Shown here: positions 17,801 to 23,536 of the stretch, one piece after another
Position numbering within the stretch: the stretch's first letter is position 1
Layout of the letters: every line of letters starts with the position of its first letter
Assembly (NCBI RefSeq): GCF_000515355.1
Contig: NZ_KI911664.1
Location: 30,300 to 67,482 of the forward strand
Source: Promicromonospora kroppenstedtii DSM 19349
GTDB taxonomy: Bacteria; Actinomycetota; Actinomycetes; Actinomycetales; Cellulomonadaceae
DNA: 37,183 nt
Direction of reading: 5' to 3'
Translations under genes and position numbers: made by a program
The notes under the pieces: generated by a model
What the model was told of the DNA's origin: nothing
Databases searched by the model: none
What the model saw: only the letters and a program-made list of their open reading frames with translations

Positions 17801-19668
17801 AGACCGTCGCGGTGCGTGACGGTCGGGGTCTCGGGGGTGTCACCTCACTGGTCTGTGACCAGCAGGGCACTCCTGTGGCTGCCGTGCCCAACACGGTGTG
17901 GACGCGGGACTCGGTCACGCGGCTGTACACCGATCCGTTCGGCGGCGATCGCACACCGGCGACGACCGACCCGGACACGGGGGAAGAGCTGACCGGTGCC
18001 GAGAGGCTGCCCGGCGACCGCCGGTTCCTTGGTGCTGCGGGCGGTATCGAGGACAGCGGCACCGGACTGGTGTTGTTGGGTGCTCGGTACTACGACCCGG
18101 TGATCGGGCGGTTCCTGAGTGTGGACCCGCAGCTGGACCCGGGGACGCCGGCGCAGTTCAACGCGTACGTGTACTCCGGGAACAACCCGGTGACGTACTC
18201 CGACCCGTCGGGCCTGTCCTGGCTCTCCAACATCGGCAACGGGATCAAGAAGGCCGGATCCGCAGTCGGCGGGTTCGTCAAGAAGCACCAGGCCGCGATC
18301 ATCGGCGGTGTAGCCGGCGTGGCCGTGTTCGCCGGGTGCATGGCGATCACCGCCGGAGCAGGATCGATCGGCTGTGCTGTCGCCGCTGGCGCGGTCGGTG
18401 GTGCGGTCTCGAACCTGTGGCGCACCAAGGTGCAGAAGAAGGAACCCTTCACGTGGAAGGGGTTCATCACAGAGACAGCGTTGGGCGCGGCATCCGGAGC
18501 GATCGGCGGCGGAGCACTGGGCGCGATCGCCGGCCGTATCGCACCGACGGCTACGGCCGCGGCGTCGAACGCGATCAGGTCCGTTACGAGTGCCGCTACT
18601 CAGCGTGCTACCCAGATGGCGGCCGCAATCTCGCGGAACAAGGCCACGGCTGCGGCGGCGGCTGCGCGACAGCGGATCACGAGTGCTGTGTCGAGCCTGA
18701 AGCAGCGCATCAGCGGGGCGGGCTGCTCGTTCGCGGGTTCTACGGGCGTGCTGATGGCGGATGGCACGGTCAAGGCGATCGATCAGGTCGAACCGGGTGA
18801 CGAGGTGCTGGCGACTGACCCCGAGACGGGTGAGAAGGAGGCCAAGCGCGTCGAGGCGACCCATGGGCACGACGACGTGGTGCTCACCCTCGTACTGATC
18901 ACGTCCACGGGTGAACGACAAGAGATTCGGACCACGGAGGACCACCCGTTCTGGTCACAGACGGAGCGCGAGTTCCAGCGTGCCGACGAGCTCGACCCGG
19001 GCGAGCTGGTGCTGACCGCAGACGGTGGCACGATGGAGGTCCACGCCGTTCTAACCGAGGAGGTGGCATTCGAGCCGGCGTGGAACCTCACGGTCCAGGG
19101 GCTACACACGTACTCTGTAGTTGCTGCCGGCGCCGATGTCGACGCCGGGACTACCCGCGGTCCGCCGTCGACGGATGCGACTGCAGTCCTTGTTCACAAT
19201 TGCCCCGTAGGGGCGAGCTACAGCAGTGATGCCCTCGGGCGACCGAGTGGGATTCAGGCGATCCTGACCAGGAACACTATTGGCGGAAATACCAACCCCG
19301 GCGTTCGGCCTCTTGGTTATGACTCCAGTGTTCATCAGGCTGGCCATCTGCATGGGGCGCAACTCGGAGGCTCCAACACCCACCGGTTGAATTTCGTGTC
19401 ACAGTTCAAGCGGTCCAACAATCCGTGGCAGCGCGCGATCGAGGACGAGGTTCGAGGGGTTGTCGAGGCCGGCGAGGATGTGTTCTACTCGGTAACTCCG
19501 ATCTATGATGGTGCGGCGGAGGTTCCGCTTGCACTTGTCTTCCGTGCCCGTGGTTCTGGTGGCTATCACTTGGATGTTTCCCTTTTCAACAGGCCGGGTA
19601 TGCCAAGGCTGTCTAGTTTGAAGCCGCCGCCTGCATCAAGTGGTGGCCTCAGGTTCGGTTGGAGGTAA
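11854..19668 (+). CDS. RHS/YD-repeat polymorphic toxin with Hint domain and nuclease tip
   Basis: A 2604-residue exported toxin. In order it has a signal-like hydrophobic stretch at about 33-57 ending ATAA and an acidic Ala/Pro/Glu linker to about 350. An SpvB/TcB-like start follows (ASWGVGGNTGAFTWSYPL, about 370). Many YD repeats run to the RHS core with YYDPVIGRFLSVDP near 2079-2092 and DPSGL at 2117-2121. Next are a Gly/Ala hydrophobic segment (about 2147-2190), a Hint domain and the toxin tip. The Hint domain starts at Cys2291, has TTEDHPFW with His2364 and ends VHN-C at 2447-2450, so self-release of the tip is plausible. The tip (2450-2604) has AGHLHGAQLGG with His2498 and Asn2513, like DNA/RNA non-specific endonucleases. 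GTG 11854 overlaps the LamG stop; ATG 11917 would give a more usual signal peptide. Confidence 0.93.
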   Translation: MSGRRGSDGYGTGGRTSMRAGMSSYTGVGRPRWVAAGVSVVAGVLVALLGADPATAAPAVGQIVALEAAAEVEVDTLEARAANFDNAEREVEEQVPATDLTAEPWEPVPGPSEAPEEVLPEANSAPVADAPGGEAATEPVEDVPAEPAGLTAASLRTLAEPAAGEAPTGPTAVDLTDGRQEIVADGVAITVAPVEPEDKGTIDVAAETIDTENGAPAVLVQIGAATTPAVEGSSEKDAGNGADVERSAAPDADVDVPDVDEPAAADADEPVVPGAVEVEVSYAELAESLAESGQTPGGDWTSRLTLVEVSDCVDESSDCVMTAVRGAVNDADSATVSAPVDLAAGEPTTLMMMAAGSGGGGDWGATSLAPSASWGVGGNTGAFTWSYPLKMPQVTGPGPQLDLSYNSAASDGRVASTNNQTSVVGEGWSLTESYIERTFVPCADDQDAVDGKTANNADHTTGDMCIGEDNATMVLNGSAVDLVKTADGWMSKRVDGTKVERKTGADNGDEEGEYWLVTTAEGTKYTFGRGKRASDGLATGSSWTMPVYGNHSGEAGYKASADGGFAASRTTQTYRWMLEHVAEPTGGTMTYVYTKETRKYTYNLDDGAASYTAGGYLSRILYGTRSGAESGTAPVRADLEYASRCVPGSGVNCDAGRVKQNLAAWPDVPGDLLCYKTASSCGIDAISPAFYTLYRLDRVVTRVHDGSAYKPVDSWKLNQSFVSPGDGSLGDGSGKVMWLGSIRHTGHGGTTATSDDLLNNPVKFSREMMANRIDSGTDGLPPMYRPRMTGVRTESGAVISPNYRTECGPGDVPGGSDAALSGNDELCFPVDWQGEDLPTDWFHKYVVDAVTQNGASISGTNEIVTGSGEVVTKYAYSGGAKWVKPTGPMTKKDEVTWSEFRGYRTVVTTEGEGSQASSTTTRYLRGLTSDGDFEVGPAGYRTTVTDHEAHAGTAVEEITHEGGSGDDAVAWSVTVPKAPVIAATGTDGTKVTRQAGSTAFGYEMNAAGDVAIRTRSATSTDEWGQVIRAEDLGDATTATDDTCAHIAYAHKTDTALAEANMVALVSRTQTYAASCAKVTAGEVSRPDDVISDQATAYNSLGLVTSVRGLDPELDRATATVGDGSGAGYITTQTLGYDGYGRVTSVKDITGAETTTAYSPAAAVIPTTVTTTTPDPDGSGPKGRMSSSVTFDKVTGLMTSSKDANGQATSGTYDSLGRLRTVVYPEHAGLSLPSVAYEYTTRTNGLNVVLTRTLGADSDDKPVQHATAEFYDGLMRVFQTQDEVLDTGEARQDDPATRGRRVTQVFYDTAGRVWKESGTQYATGVVSNKPVQPTLVAPSATVYSYDRAGRVVDQIFYTGVEDNHLYEESRTVTRYDAPYTTVVPPDGGTATTTMTDGRGRTTALWEHKSRPAVSSDLADGHWYVPSTLPGFNPRTLDTSTYQATTYAFDRFGQLTSMKDPGGNSWTYGYDFGGRQIKATDPDAGTTTTEYDQVGQVSRTVNGNGNAAGASDAVKKANTLVYSYDNLGRSTQVADGAGTVRSSWTYDVTPGPGGKPALGLASSSTRIQDQKSYTTKVDAYDAAYRPTSTTMVLPDDLPGLTGLYEREFTTSYEYRLDGSVRQQVLPGVTATADGASTAGALVLGAEHVTTFYDDAGMPVWMGGGFGWGTYVADSQFTADGKPLAMDLGNTYGAVVTYDWDYKSGRLDGINLDRERFSGRDVAIRYGYDDAGNVLSISNKPAVGDPANGNGQINDDNQCFDLDGLGRLVGAWTDVDGTCAASIGAVTPADVGTPDNSAAPYWHEYTYDAVGNRRSLTEHVLDGGTNVVRTSYQHAGSGAGPHQVTSMSKQTGLLATIDTAPHKTVAGFTYDTAGNQATRNFSEPVDTSDPAQVEDDLDGDGAVETTQLLGWDGEGELATVATSGEGTEGENTTEAGEASYVYSAEGERITRTDAAGTTVYLPGGQEVHVDPAGAVAATRYYSFAGQTVAVRDGRGLGGVTSLVCDQQGTPVAAVPNTVWTRDSVTRLYTDPFGGDRTPATTDPDTGEELTGAERLPGDRRFLGAAGGIEDSGTGLVLLGARYYDPVIGRFLSVDPQLDPGTPAQFNAYVYSGNNPVTYSDPSGLSWLSNIGNGIKKAGSAVGGFVKKHQAAIIGGVAGVAVFAGCMAITAGAGSIGCAVAAGAVGGAVSNLWRTKVQKKEPFTWKGFITETALGAASGAIGGGALGAIAGRIAPTATAAASNAIRSVTSAATQRATQMAAAISRNKATAAAAAARQRITSAVSSLKQRISGAGCSFAGSTGVLMADGTVKAIDQVEPGDEVLATDPETGEKEAKRVEATHGHDDVVLTLVLITSTGERQEIRTTEDHPFWSQTEREFQRADELDPGELVLTADGGTMEVHAVLTEEVAFEPAWNLTVQGLHTYSVVAAGADVDAGTTRGPPSTDATAVLVHNCPVGASYSSDALGRPSGIQAILTRNTIGGNTNPGVRPLGYDSSVHQAGHLHGAQLGGSNTHRLNFVSQFKRSNNPWQRAIEDEVRGVVEAGEDVFYSVTPIYDGAAEVPLALVFRARGSGGYHLDVSLFNRPGMPRLSSLKPPPASSGGLRFGWR
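18724..19200 (+). other. Hint autoprocessing domain within the RHS toxin
   Basis: Residues 2291-2449 of the RHS protein. Block A is CSFAGSTGVLMADGT with nucleophile Cys2291. KAIDQVEPGDEVLATD is the expected second strand. The B-block histidine is His2364 in TTEDHPFW. The domain closes with WNLTVQGLHTYSVVAAG and VLVHN before Cys2450. All usual splicing/cleavage residues are in place, which is known in RHS and other polymorphic toxins to release the C-terminal toxin. Cleavage here is inferred. Confidence 0.82.
19201..19668 (+). other. C-terminal nuclease toxin module of the RHS protein
   Basis: Residues 2450-2604. The module opens with a DALGRPSGIQAILT segment common in this nuclease family. 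The active-site-like AGHLHGAQLGGSN (His2498) and LNF (Asn2513) follow. Next are WQRAIEDEVRGVVEAGEDV, VTPIYDG and a final strand pair ending DVSLFNRP. This fits the beta-beta-alpha metal DNA/RNA non-specific endonuclease (Endonuclease_NS_2-like) fold. Codons here use more A/T third positions (ggt, gtt, ttt, tct) than the RHS body, as expected for an exchangeable tip. Confidence 0.75.
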
Positions 19669-19671
19669 GGC

Positions 19672-20202
19672 ATGAATCCATACGTCGAAATGCTTGCCGA
19701 GGGGGCCAATTTTGCAACCCCTAACGCCTTCGACTGGGGCGAAGTTCGAGACGTGCTTGGTATTGACATTCCACAGGACTTTCGCGAGCTCTTGGAGGCT
19801 GGAGGTGGTGGGGTGTGGTTCGACTACGTCACGCTTTATGGCCCAGGGGGCGAATGGGGTGACAACAATCTCCTGGATTCGGTCTACGGTTTCAAAGACC
19901 TGCAGGATTTCTGGCGCGGGGGCGGGTCTCCACCCATCGACCCGATGCCAGAGAACGTCCAACTCATTGCGTGGGCGTCAACGGGTGGCGGCGAGGAGAT
20001 TTATTGGTGGGTTGATGAGTCGATGGCGGACGCCAATTATCCGATAATTATTGGCAGCGAGGAGGGGCAGCGCTGGGAGCGGCATGAGATGGGTGCCGCG
20101 GAGTTTCTGTGGAAGATCAAGACGAGACAGGTCGATTCGAGTCTATTCTCTGACGTCTTGCTTGACCTTGACGGCCCGCCATTCAGACCATATGGCGCTT
20201 AA
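19672..20202 (+). CDS. SUKH (SMI1/KNR4) family immunity protein
   Basis: A 176-residue soluble protein with the SMI1/KNR4 pattern. Trp22 lies in FDWGEVRDVLG, IDIPQDFRELLEAGGGG spans 31-47, and NNLLDS and a GGGEEIYWWVDE strand follow. SUKH proteins are common cognate immunity proteins that bind and neutralise nuclease tips of polymorphic toxins in the producing cell. Position supports this: the ATG is 3 bp after the RHS stop. Its GGAGG Shine-Dalgarno (19661-19665) lies in the last toxin codons, so toxin and immunity are translated together. Like the tip it has many A/T-ending codons (att, ttt, tat, aat), suggesting the pair moved as a unit. Confidence 0.85.
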   Translation: MNPYVEMLAEGANFATPNAFDWGEVRDVLGIDIPQDFRELLEAGGGGVWFDYVTLYGPGGEWGDNNLLDSVYGFKDLQDFWRGGGSPPIDPMPENVQLIAWASTGGGEEIYWWVDESMADANYPIIIGSEEGQRWERHEMGAAEFLWKIKTRQVDSSLFSDVLLDLDGPPFRPYGA

Positions 20203-20968
20203 GACCGACAAACGGGCAATGTCCTTGATCGCGGCCCCCCGGGGGCAAATCGTGCAGGGCCACAGCATCGGCCTTGGATTCCTCGGGATGGCCTTCATTG
20301 GCATAGGTAACAGAGCTCGCTTATCTGGTTCCGGGATCCAGAATCAGCGTGTCCACCAAACGAGGTGGGGGTTCCGGACCTCAGCGAAAAGCGGCAGCGG
20401 TCATGGTCGAGCCATTGCACGTACTTCTTGCGGAAGGTCTGCTGAAGTGGCCCGGCGGTCGCGTTGCACTCGACGTGCACGACTCGTGGCGCTCCTTCGG
20501 CAGCTCAACGTTCAACCGCACTGACTACGAACTGTCGTTGGTCGGTGACACCGTTGTTGCGCGAACCATCTACCTCCCGAAGCGTCGCCCGGGGATCCCA
20601 AGCACCGAGATCCTCCCGCACGTTCAAAGCGGTGTCGTCACCCCATCTCGTCCCAGAGCGCACCCTGGCCGAGGGCTGCTTCGAACGCGTCCTTGCGTTG
20701 GTGCCGATGGTCGAAACGCTCCGCAGCCCGCGGCCCGCAGCGCGGACAGCGGATCGGCTCGGCCAGGAAGATCCGCGCACCTTTATCTGTCAGGACGCAG
20801 TTGGCTACGTCCAGGCGGTCGCCAGCGACGAATATAGCAATCGAGACTTGCGCGACACCCACGCCAGTGCCCTCGAACACCTCGGGTCCGACCATAAGAT
20901 CACCCGGCACCTAGACGACCGAGCCGCTCTGAAGGACATCTCTGGGGCGTCTTATCCAGCGGAGTTGC

Positions 20969-21066
20969 TCGAACCCGGGTAGCCTCCTGGCTCAGCAGCA
21001 GGGTGTGCTTTCCATCGGGTGCTGAGTCGAGGAACAAGGGTCCACCCCTGGCTCGCGGTGAGACCG
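20969..21066. repeat. Dispersed repeat, copy 1
   Basis: Shares tcgaacccgg and then, nearly identically, the roughly 40-bp block at 20998-21037 (gggtgtgctt, gggtgctgagtcgaggaaca) with 23051-23130. Weaker similarity runs on to gagaccgc. On the minus strand both copies encode FLDSAPxGKHTL, so they may be relics of one gene end. The identity of that gene is not recognised. Confidence 0.6.
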
Positions 21067-21180
21067 CTAATCCTGAACGTTCTCGCACCACCGACGTCGC
21101 GCGTGGGCGGGCATATGAGCGGCTAGGACGCGCAATGTGTCGACGCTGGGCGAGCCACGGCGGACCCGGTGTCGGCCACG

Positions 21181-21215
21181 CGAAAGGCCGCCTCCCGAGA
21201 AGGAGGTTGCCTTTC
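21181..21215. terminator. Strong hairpin, probable bidirectional terminator
   Basis: CGAAAGGC (21181-21188) pairs with GCCTTTCG (21208-21215) and CCTCC with GGAGG. A CG/TT internal mismatch and a six-base CGAGAA loop complete the structure. The form (AAAGGC stem base, short loop, no long U tail) is typical of actinobacterial terminators. No intact gene ends beside it, so it is likely left from a lost gene. Confidence 0.6.
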
Positions 21216-21482
21216 GGAGGCAGCAACCCGGAATACATTTGGCACGTCGTGCCTACTGCCCGGAACCAACCTTGAGCGGTCGACCGACGTCGAAATTCGC
21301 ACCGCGCTCGGGTTACGTCACGATGGTGAGGGGCGAAACTCGATCTTCGCGGCACCCGCGATGCTGCCGGGCGCTCAAGTTCACCCAACCTCCTGAGGAG
21401 CGGGGTGGGAGCGCGAACGGCTGGTCGCAAAGTTGCAGGTCACGCTGCCCTCGTAAGCAGATAAGGGCGTGACGATACCTGC

Positions 21483-21636
21483 CAAGTCCCCCTCCGGAGA
21501 CTTTCGTCGTAACGCCTTGGCGTGACCAGGGGCGACACACTGAGAACGACACGTGACGCTACGGCGTCGAAGTCGAAGTCGATCTGAACGCCGAGTGCCT
21601 CGTCGAGGTCTCGGCGTTCTTTGTCTGTGGCGCGGT
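21483..21636. repeat. Direct repeat copy B with att core
   Basis: Bases 21483-21498 equal the last T-arm/acceptor bases of tRNA-Leu, but upstream sequence has no tRNA body, as expected of attR. The following roughly 135 bp match copy A, including CACACTGAGAACGAC and GATCTGAACGCCGAGTGCC, with small indels. Confidence 0.72.
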
Positions 21637-22025
21637 TCAGCACCTTGAGGGAGCCGCCCACGATCTCCAGGTCCTCTGCCAACAGCGGCCGGCGAGCGTG
21701 TAGACGCGACCTGTCGCAGAAGCCTTCGGGCGCTGTTGTCCGGGACCGCGTCGCTGCGCGTTGAACCGGGCGAGCCCCTTCTCGTAGGTTGCGACGTCGA
21801 CGATCGCGGGGTGGATCCCCTGGTCGGTGCCACGCCAGCGCATCCTACGAGCCGGGTCATCGGCCGACGGCGACGGGATGTCGTCTGCGACCAAGCCAAC
21901 AGTGATGGCTCGGACCGCCTCCCCGCGATGAACTCGGCAAAGACACGCTCCACGATCGGAGTTGTAACGTGATCGGGGTCAAGCATGTGGGCGCGCTGCC
22001 CTGCTGCAGCCTTAAGCCGTGGTGG
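21540..22025 (-). pseudogene. Serine recombinase (large resolvase-type) pseudogene (copy B)
   Basis: Three minus-strand frames in succession give pieces of a large serine recombinase. Near 22023-21935 is KAAAGQRAHMLDPDHV followed by PIVERVFAEFIAGR, the start of the recombinase domain. Near 21890-21690 are DIPSPSADDPARR, HPAIVDVATYEKGLARF and VYTLAGR. Near 21680-21555 is EDLEIVGGSLKVLNRATDKE with ALGVQID, the C-terminal end. The catalytic resolvase domain is absent, the zinc-ribbon region after LAGR is deleted and at least two frameshifts are present, so it cannot be functional. Its 5' side runs into the SHOCT gene end. Its C-terminal end abuts the att core copy B. Confidence 0.68.
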
Positions 22026-22395
22026 CAAGCGCTGCGGTCTTCAGACGGAGGAATTCCTCGGCGTTGATCGTCCCGTCGTCGCGGAGGTCTCTGGCGATAC
22101 TGATCTGTTGGGCTGCGTCGGTGCCTGCGACCGCGCGAACGTACTCCGGGGTCGCGACCTTGATGTCCAGGACGGTGGCCTTTCGCCTGTGCGCCATGCG
22201 AGGCCCGCGGGCCACGAGGTACGCGAGGAGTCCGCCCAGCGGGACGAGCAGCAGGAAGAAGACCCATAGTGCCTGGGCGAGGCCGCCGAGGTGACGGTCG
22301 CGGAGCACATCGAGGAGCACCTGGGACAGGACGAGGACGTAGGCGACGAGGAAGAAGATCTCGAGCGTGAGCCAGTAGACCGTGACGGGGAGCAT
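22012..22395 (-). CDS. Small membrane protein with PLDc_N-like and SHOCT regions
   Basis: A 127-residue protein with two transmembrane helices, about residues 8-30 and 41-62. The second (ALWVFFLLLVPLGGLLAYLV) is followed by positive ARGPRMAHRRK and resembles the PLDc_N segment of cardiolipin-synthase-like proteins. Residues about 93-122 (DAAQQISIARDLRDDGTINA, then EEFLRLKTAALA) match a SHOCT motif, a short oligomerisation element. The function is unknown. The last codons overlap the end of the recombinase pseudogene by about 14 bp, so the natural C-terminus may have been altered by the insertion. Confidence 0.8.
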   Translation of the reverse strand: MLPVTVYWLTLEIFFLVAYVLVLSQVLLDVLRDRHLGGLAQALWVFFLLLVPLGGLLAYLVARGPRMAHRRKATVLDIKVATPEYVRAVAGTDAAQQISIARDLRDDGTINAEEFLRLKTAALATTA

Positions 22396-22425
22396 GGGGC
22401 TTTCTGGGGATTGTGTCGTGTCGTG

Positions 22426-22506
22426 TCAGTCGGCGACGCGGGCGATCGGGCTTGTCATGCAGTGCCCGCGGCCCCGGTGGTTGAGGGTCTGGGTCAGTTG
22501 GTTCAT
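22426..22506 (-). CDS. Possible 26-residue leader ORF upstream of the SHOCT gene
   Basis: MNQLTQTLNHRGRGHC followed by MTSPIARVAD. AAGGAA lies just upstream of the ATG at a sensible distance, and the stop is 30 bp before the SHOCT start on the same strand. No family is recognised. It could be a regulatory leader peptide or chance. Confidence 0.3.
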   Translation of the reverse strand: MNQLTQTLNHRGRGHCMTSPIARVAD

Positions 22507-22906
22507 CGGGTTCCTTACTTCGCGGGGGACTTCTCGCTGGTAGGCGTCTCGGTGGCGGCTCGCGATGCGTACCGCCCGTCGACGATTCAATACTCGGGGC
22601 CGCCGGTTCTTTGTTCGTCGAACTGCCGCGCTTCTCACCCCGCTTCTCGCCCCGCGTCGCCGGTGCACGCGGGTTCGCGGACCGGCGGCCCGCCCAGGGA
22701 GGGCGATGCTGCCCAAGTGTCCGGCCATGGGGCGGTTCCGATGCTCGGCTCGTGACGGGCCTCGACTCGGGCGCCAGTCTGAAGGGTGATCTTCGGGGCT
22801 AGTTCCGCCGGGCGAGTTCCTGGGTTGCCGCCTGGGCGATGAGGGTGGAGGTAGTTCGAAGCCAGCGGAGAGGCCCGACTCCCTTCGCCCACACGAGAGG
22901 AATGCC

Positions 22907-23020
22907 ATGCATCTCGACACTCACCTGAACGACGAAGCGCCGGTGCGCTCCTCCGGGTTGGAGCGCGCGCTTGAGCTGGCGGGGACTGCTGCACCGATAG
23001 GTGACAGGTACCTCAGGTAG
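22907..23020 (+). CDS. Possible 37-residue small protein
   Basis: ATG 22907 is preceded by GAGAGGA, a good Shine-Dalgarno 5 nt away. The frame begins MHLDTHLNDEAPVRSSGLER and ends IGDRYLR before TAG. Its composition (balanced acidic/basic residues, amphipathic LERALELAG) is more protein-like than the surroundings. No family is recognised. It may be the 5' remnant of a truncated gene. Confidence 0.28.
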   Translation: MHLDTHLNDEAPVRSSGLERALELAGTAAPIGDRYLR

Positions 23021-23050
23021 TGAGCAGCCTGCCCGGTCAGCAGGTAACCT

Positions 23051-23130
23051 CGAACCCGGTATCAGGGTGTGCTTCCCATTGGGTGCTGAGTCGAGGAACA
23101 CGACCCCACCCGTGCTTGCGCCGAGACCGC
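23051..23130. repeat. Dispersed repeat, copy 2
   Basis: Nearly identical to 20969-21066 over cagggtgtgctt, ccat and gggtgctgagtcgaggaaca, sharing tcgaacccgg just before. The minus-strand reading is FLDSAPNGKHTL. The two copies are about 2.1 kb apart in the same orientation, one on each side of att copy B. Confidence 0.6.
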
Positions 23131-23536
23131 CGTCTCCTGAGTCCGCGCGGGGTACCCGCCTCGCCATTGGCGAACACACTCCCACCGGGAGACCCGCCGC
23201 TCTCGCCGGCCTCGGCCCGTGGCGAGAACAAACAACCTGGCCCTGAAACCCCGCTGGTGCTCCCTTCGCTCCCCGCGATCGGTAACCATGCAGGTCAGAG
23301 CCACAATGCACAGTTCCATGTCTGATCTGAAGTGTCGCCTCGGGTCCCGTGGGACTGCGGCGGACGGGAGCGGCCCTGCGAGGCCGCCCGTCCCACCGCA
23401 TCTCCCACGGGGCCTGAGGCGTTCGTGCAGGTGTGCACTAGCGTCTGCGCAGGTGCTCGGCGTCCCGTTCCCCGGTGAGAGGGCTGCGGCCGGCCTCGTC
23501 CGACGTCGGCCCGTCGGGTGAACCCCCGACCGGAGT

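Larger units (their letters stand above)
20203..21482. other. Gene-poor right end of the island
   Basis: No gene is confidently recognised in about 1.28 kb. The best weak candidate is a plus-strand frame from ATG 20403, with text such as LLAEGLLKWPGGRVALDVHDS. It loses coding character near 20640, where a second plus frame (VPERTLAEGCFERVLALVP) takes over, as in a frameshifted relic. Its family is not recognised; a leftover immunity or toxin module is one possibility. The stretch also contains one copy of a dispersed repeat and a strong hairpin, listed separately. Confidence 0.4.
22507..23536. other. Gene-poor stretch before the LuxR gene
   Basis: About 1.03 kb without a convincing gene. Open frames have repetitive Arg/Pro/Ser-rich translations. 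It contains one short plus-strand ORF with a ribosome-binding site (22907-23020) and a second copy of the dispersed repeat, listed separately. The regulator's promoter should lie in its right part, but no clear -10/-35 pair was seen. Confidence 0.4.

Noticed and set aside
20295..20982. Possible insertion-sequence transposase
   Set aside because: No DDE or other transposase motif and no terminal inverted repeats were found; the frames are broken and unrecognised.
7652..21498. Prophage as explanation for the integrated segment
   Set aside because: No capsid, terminase, portal, tail or lysis gene is present; the cargo is a toxin locus.
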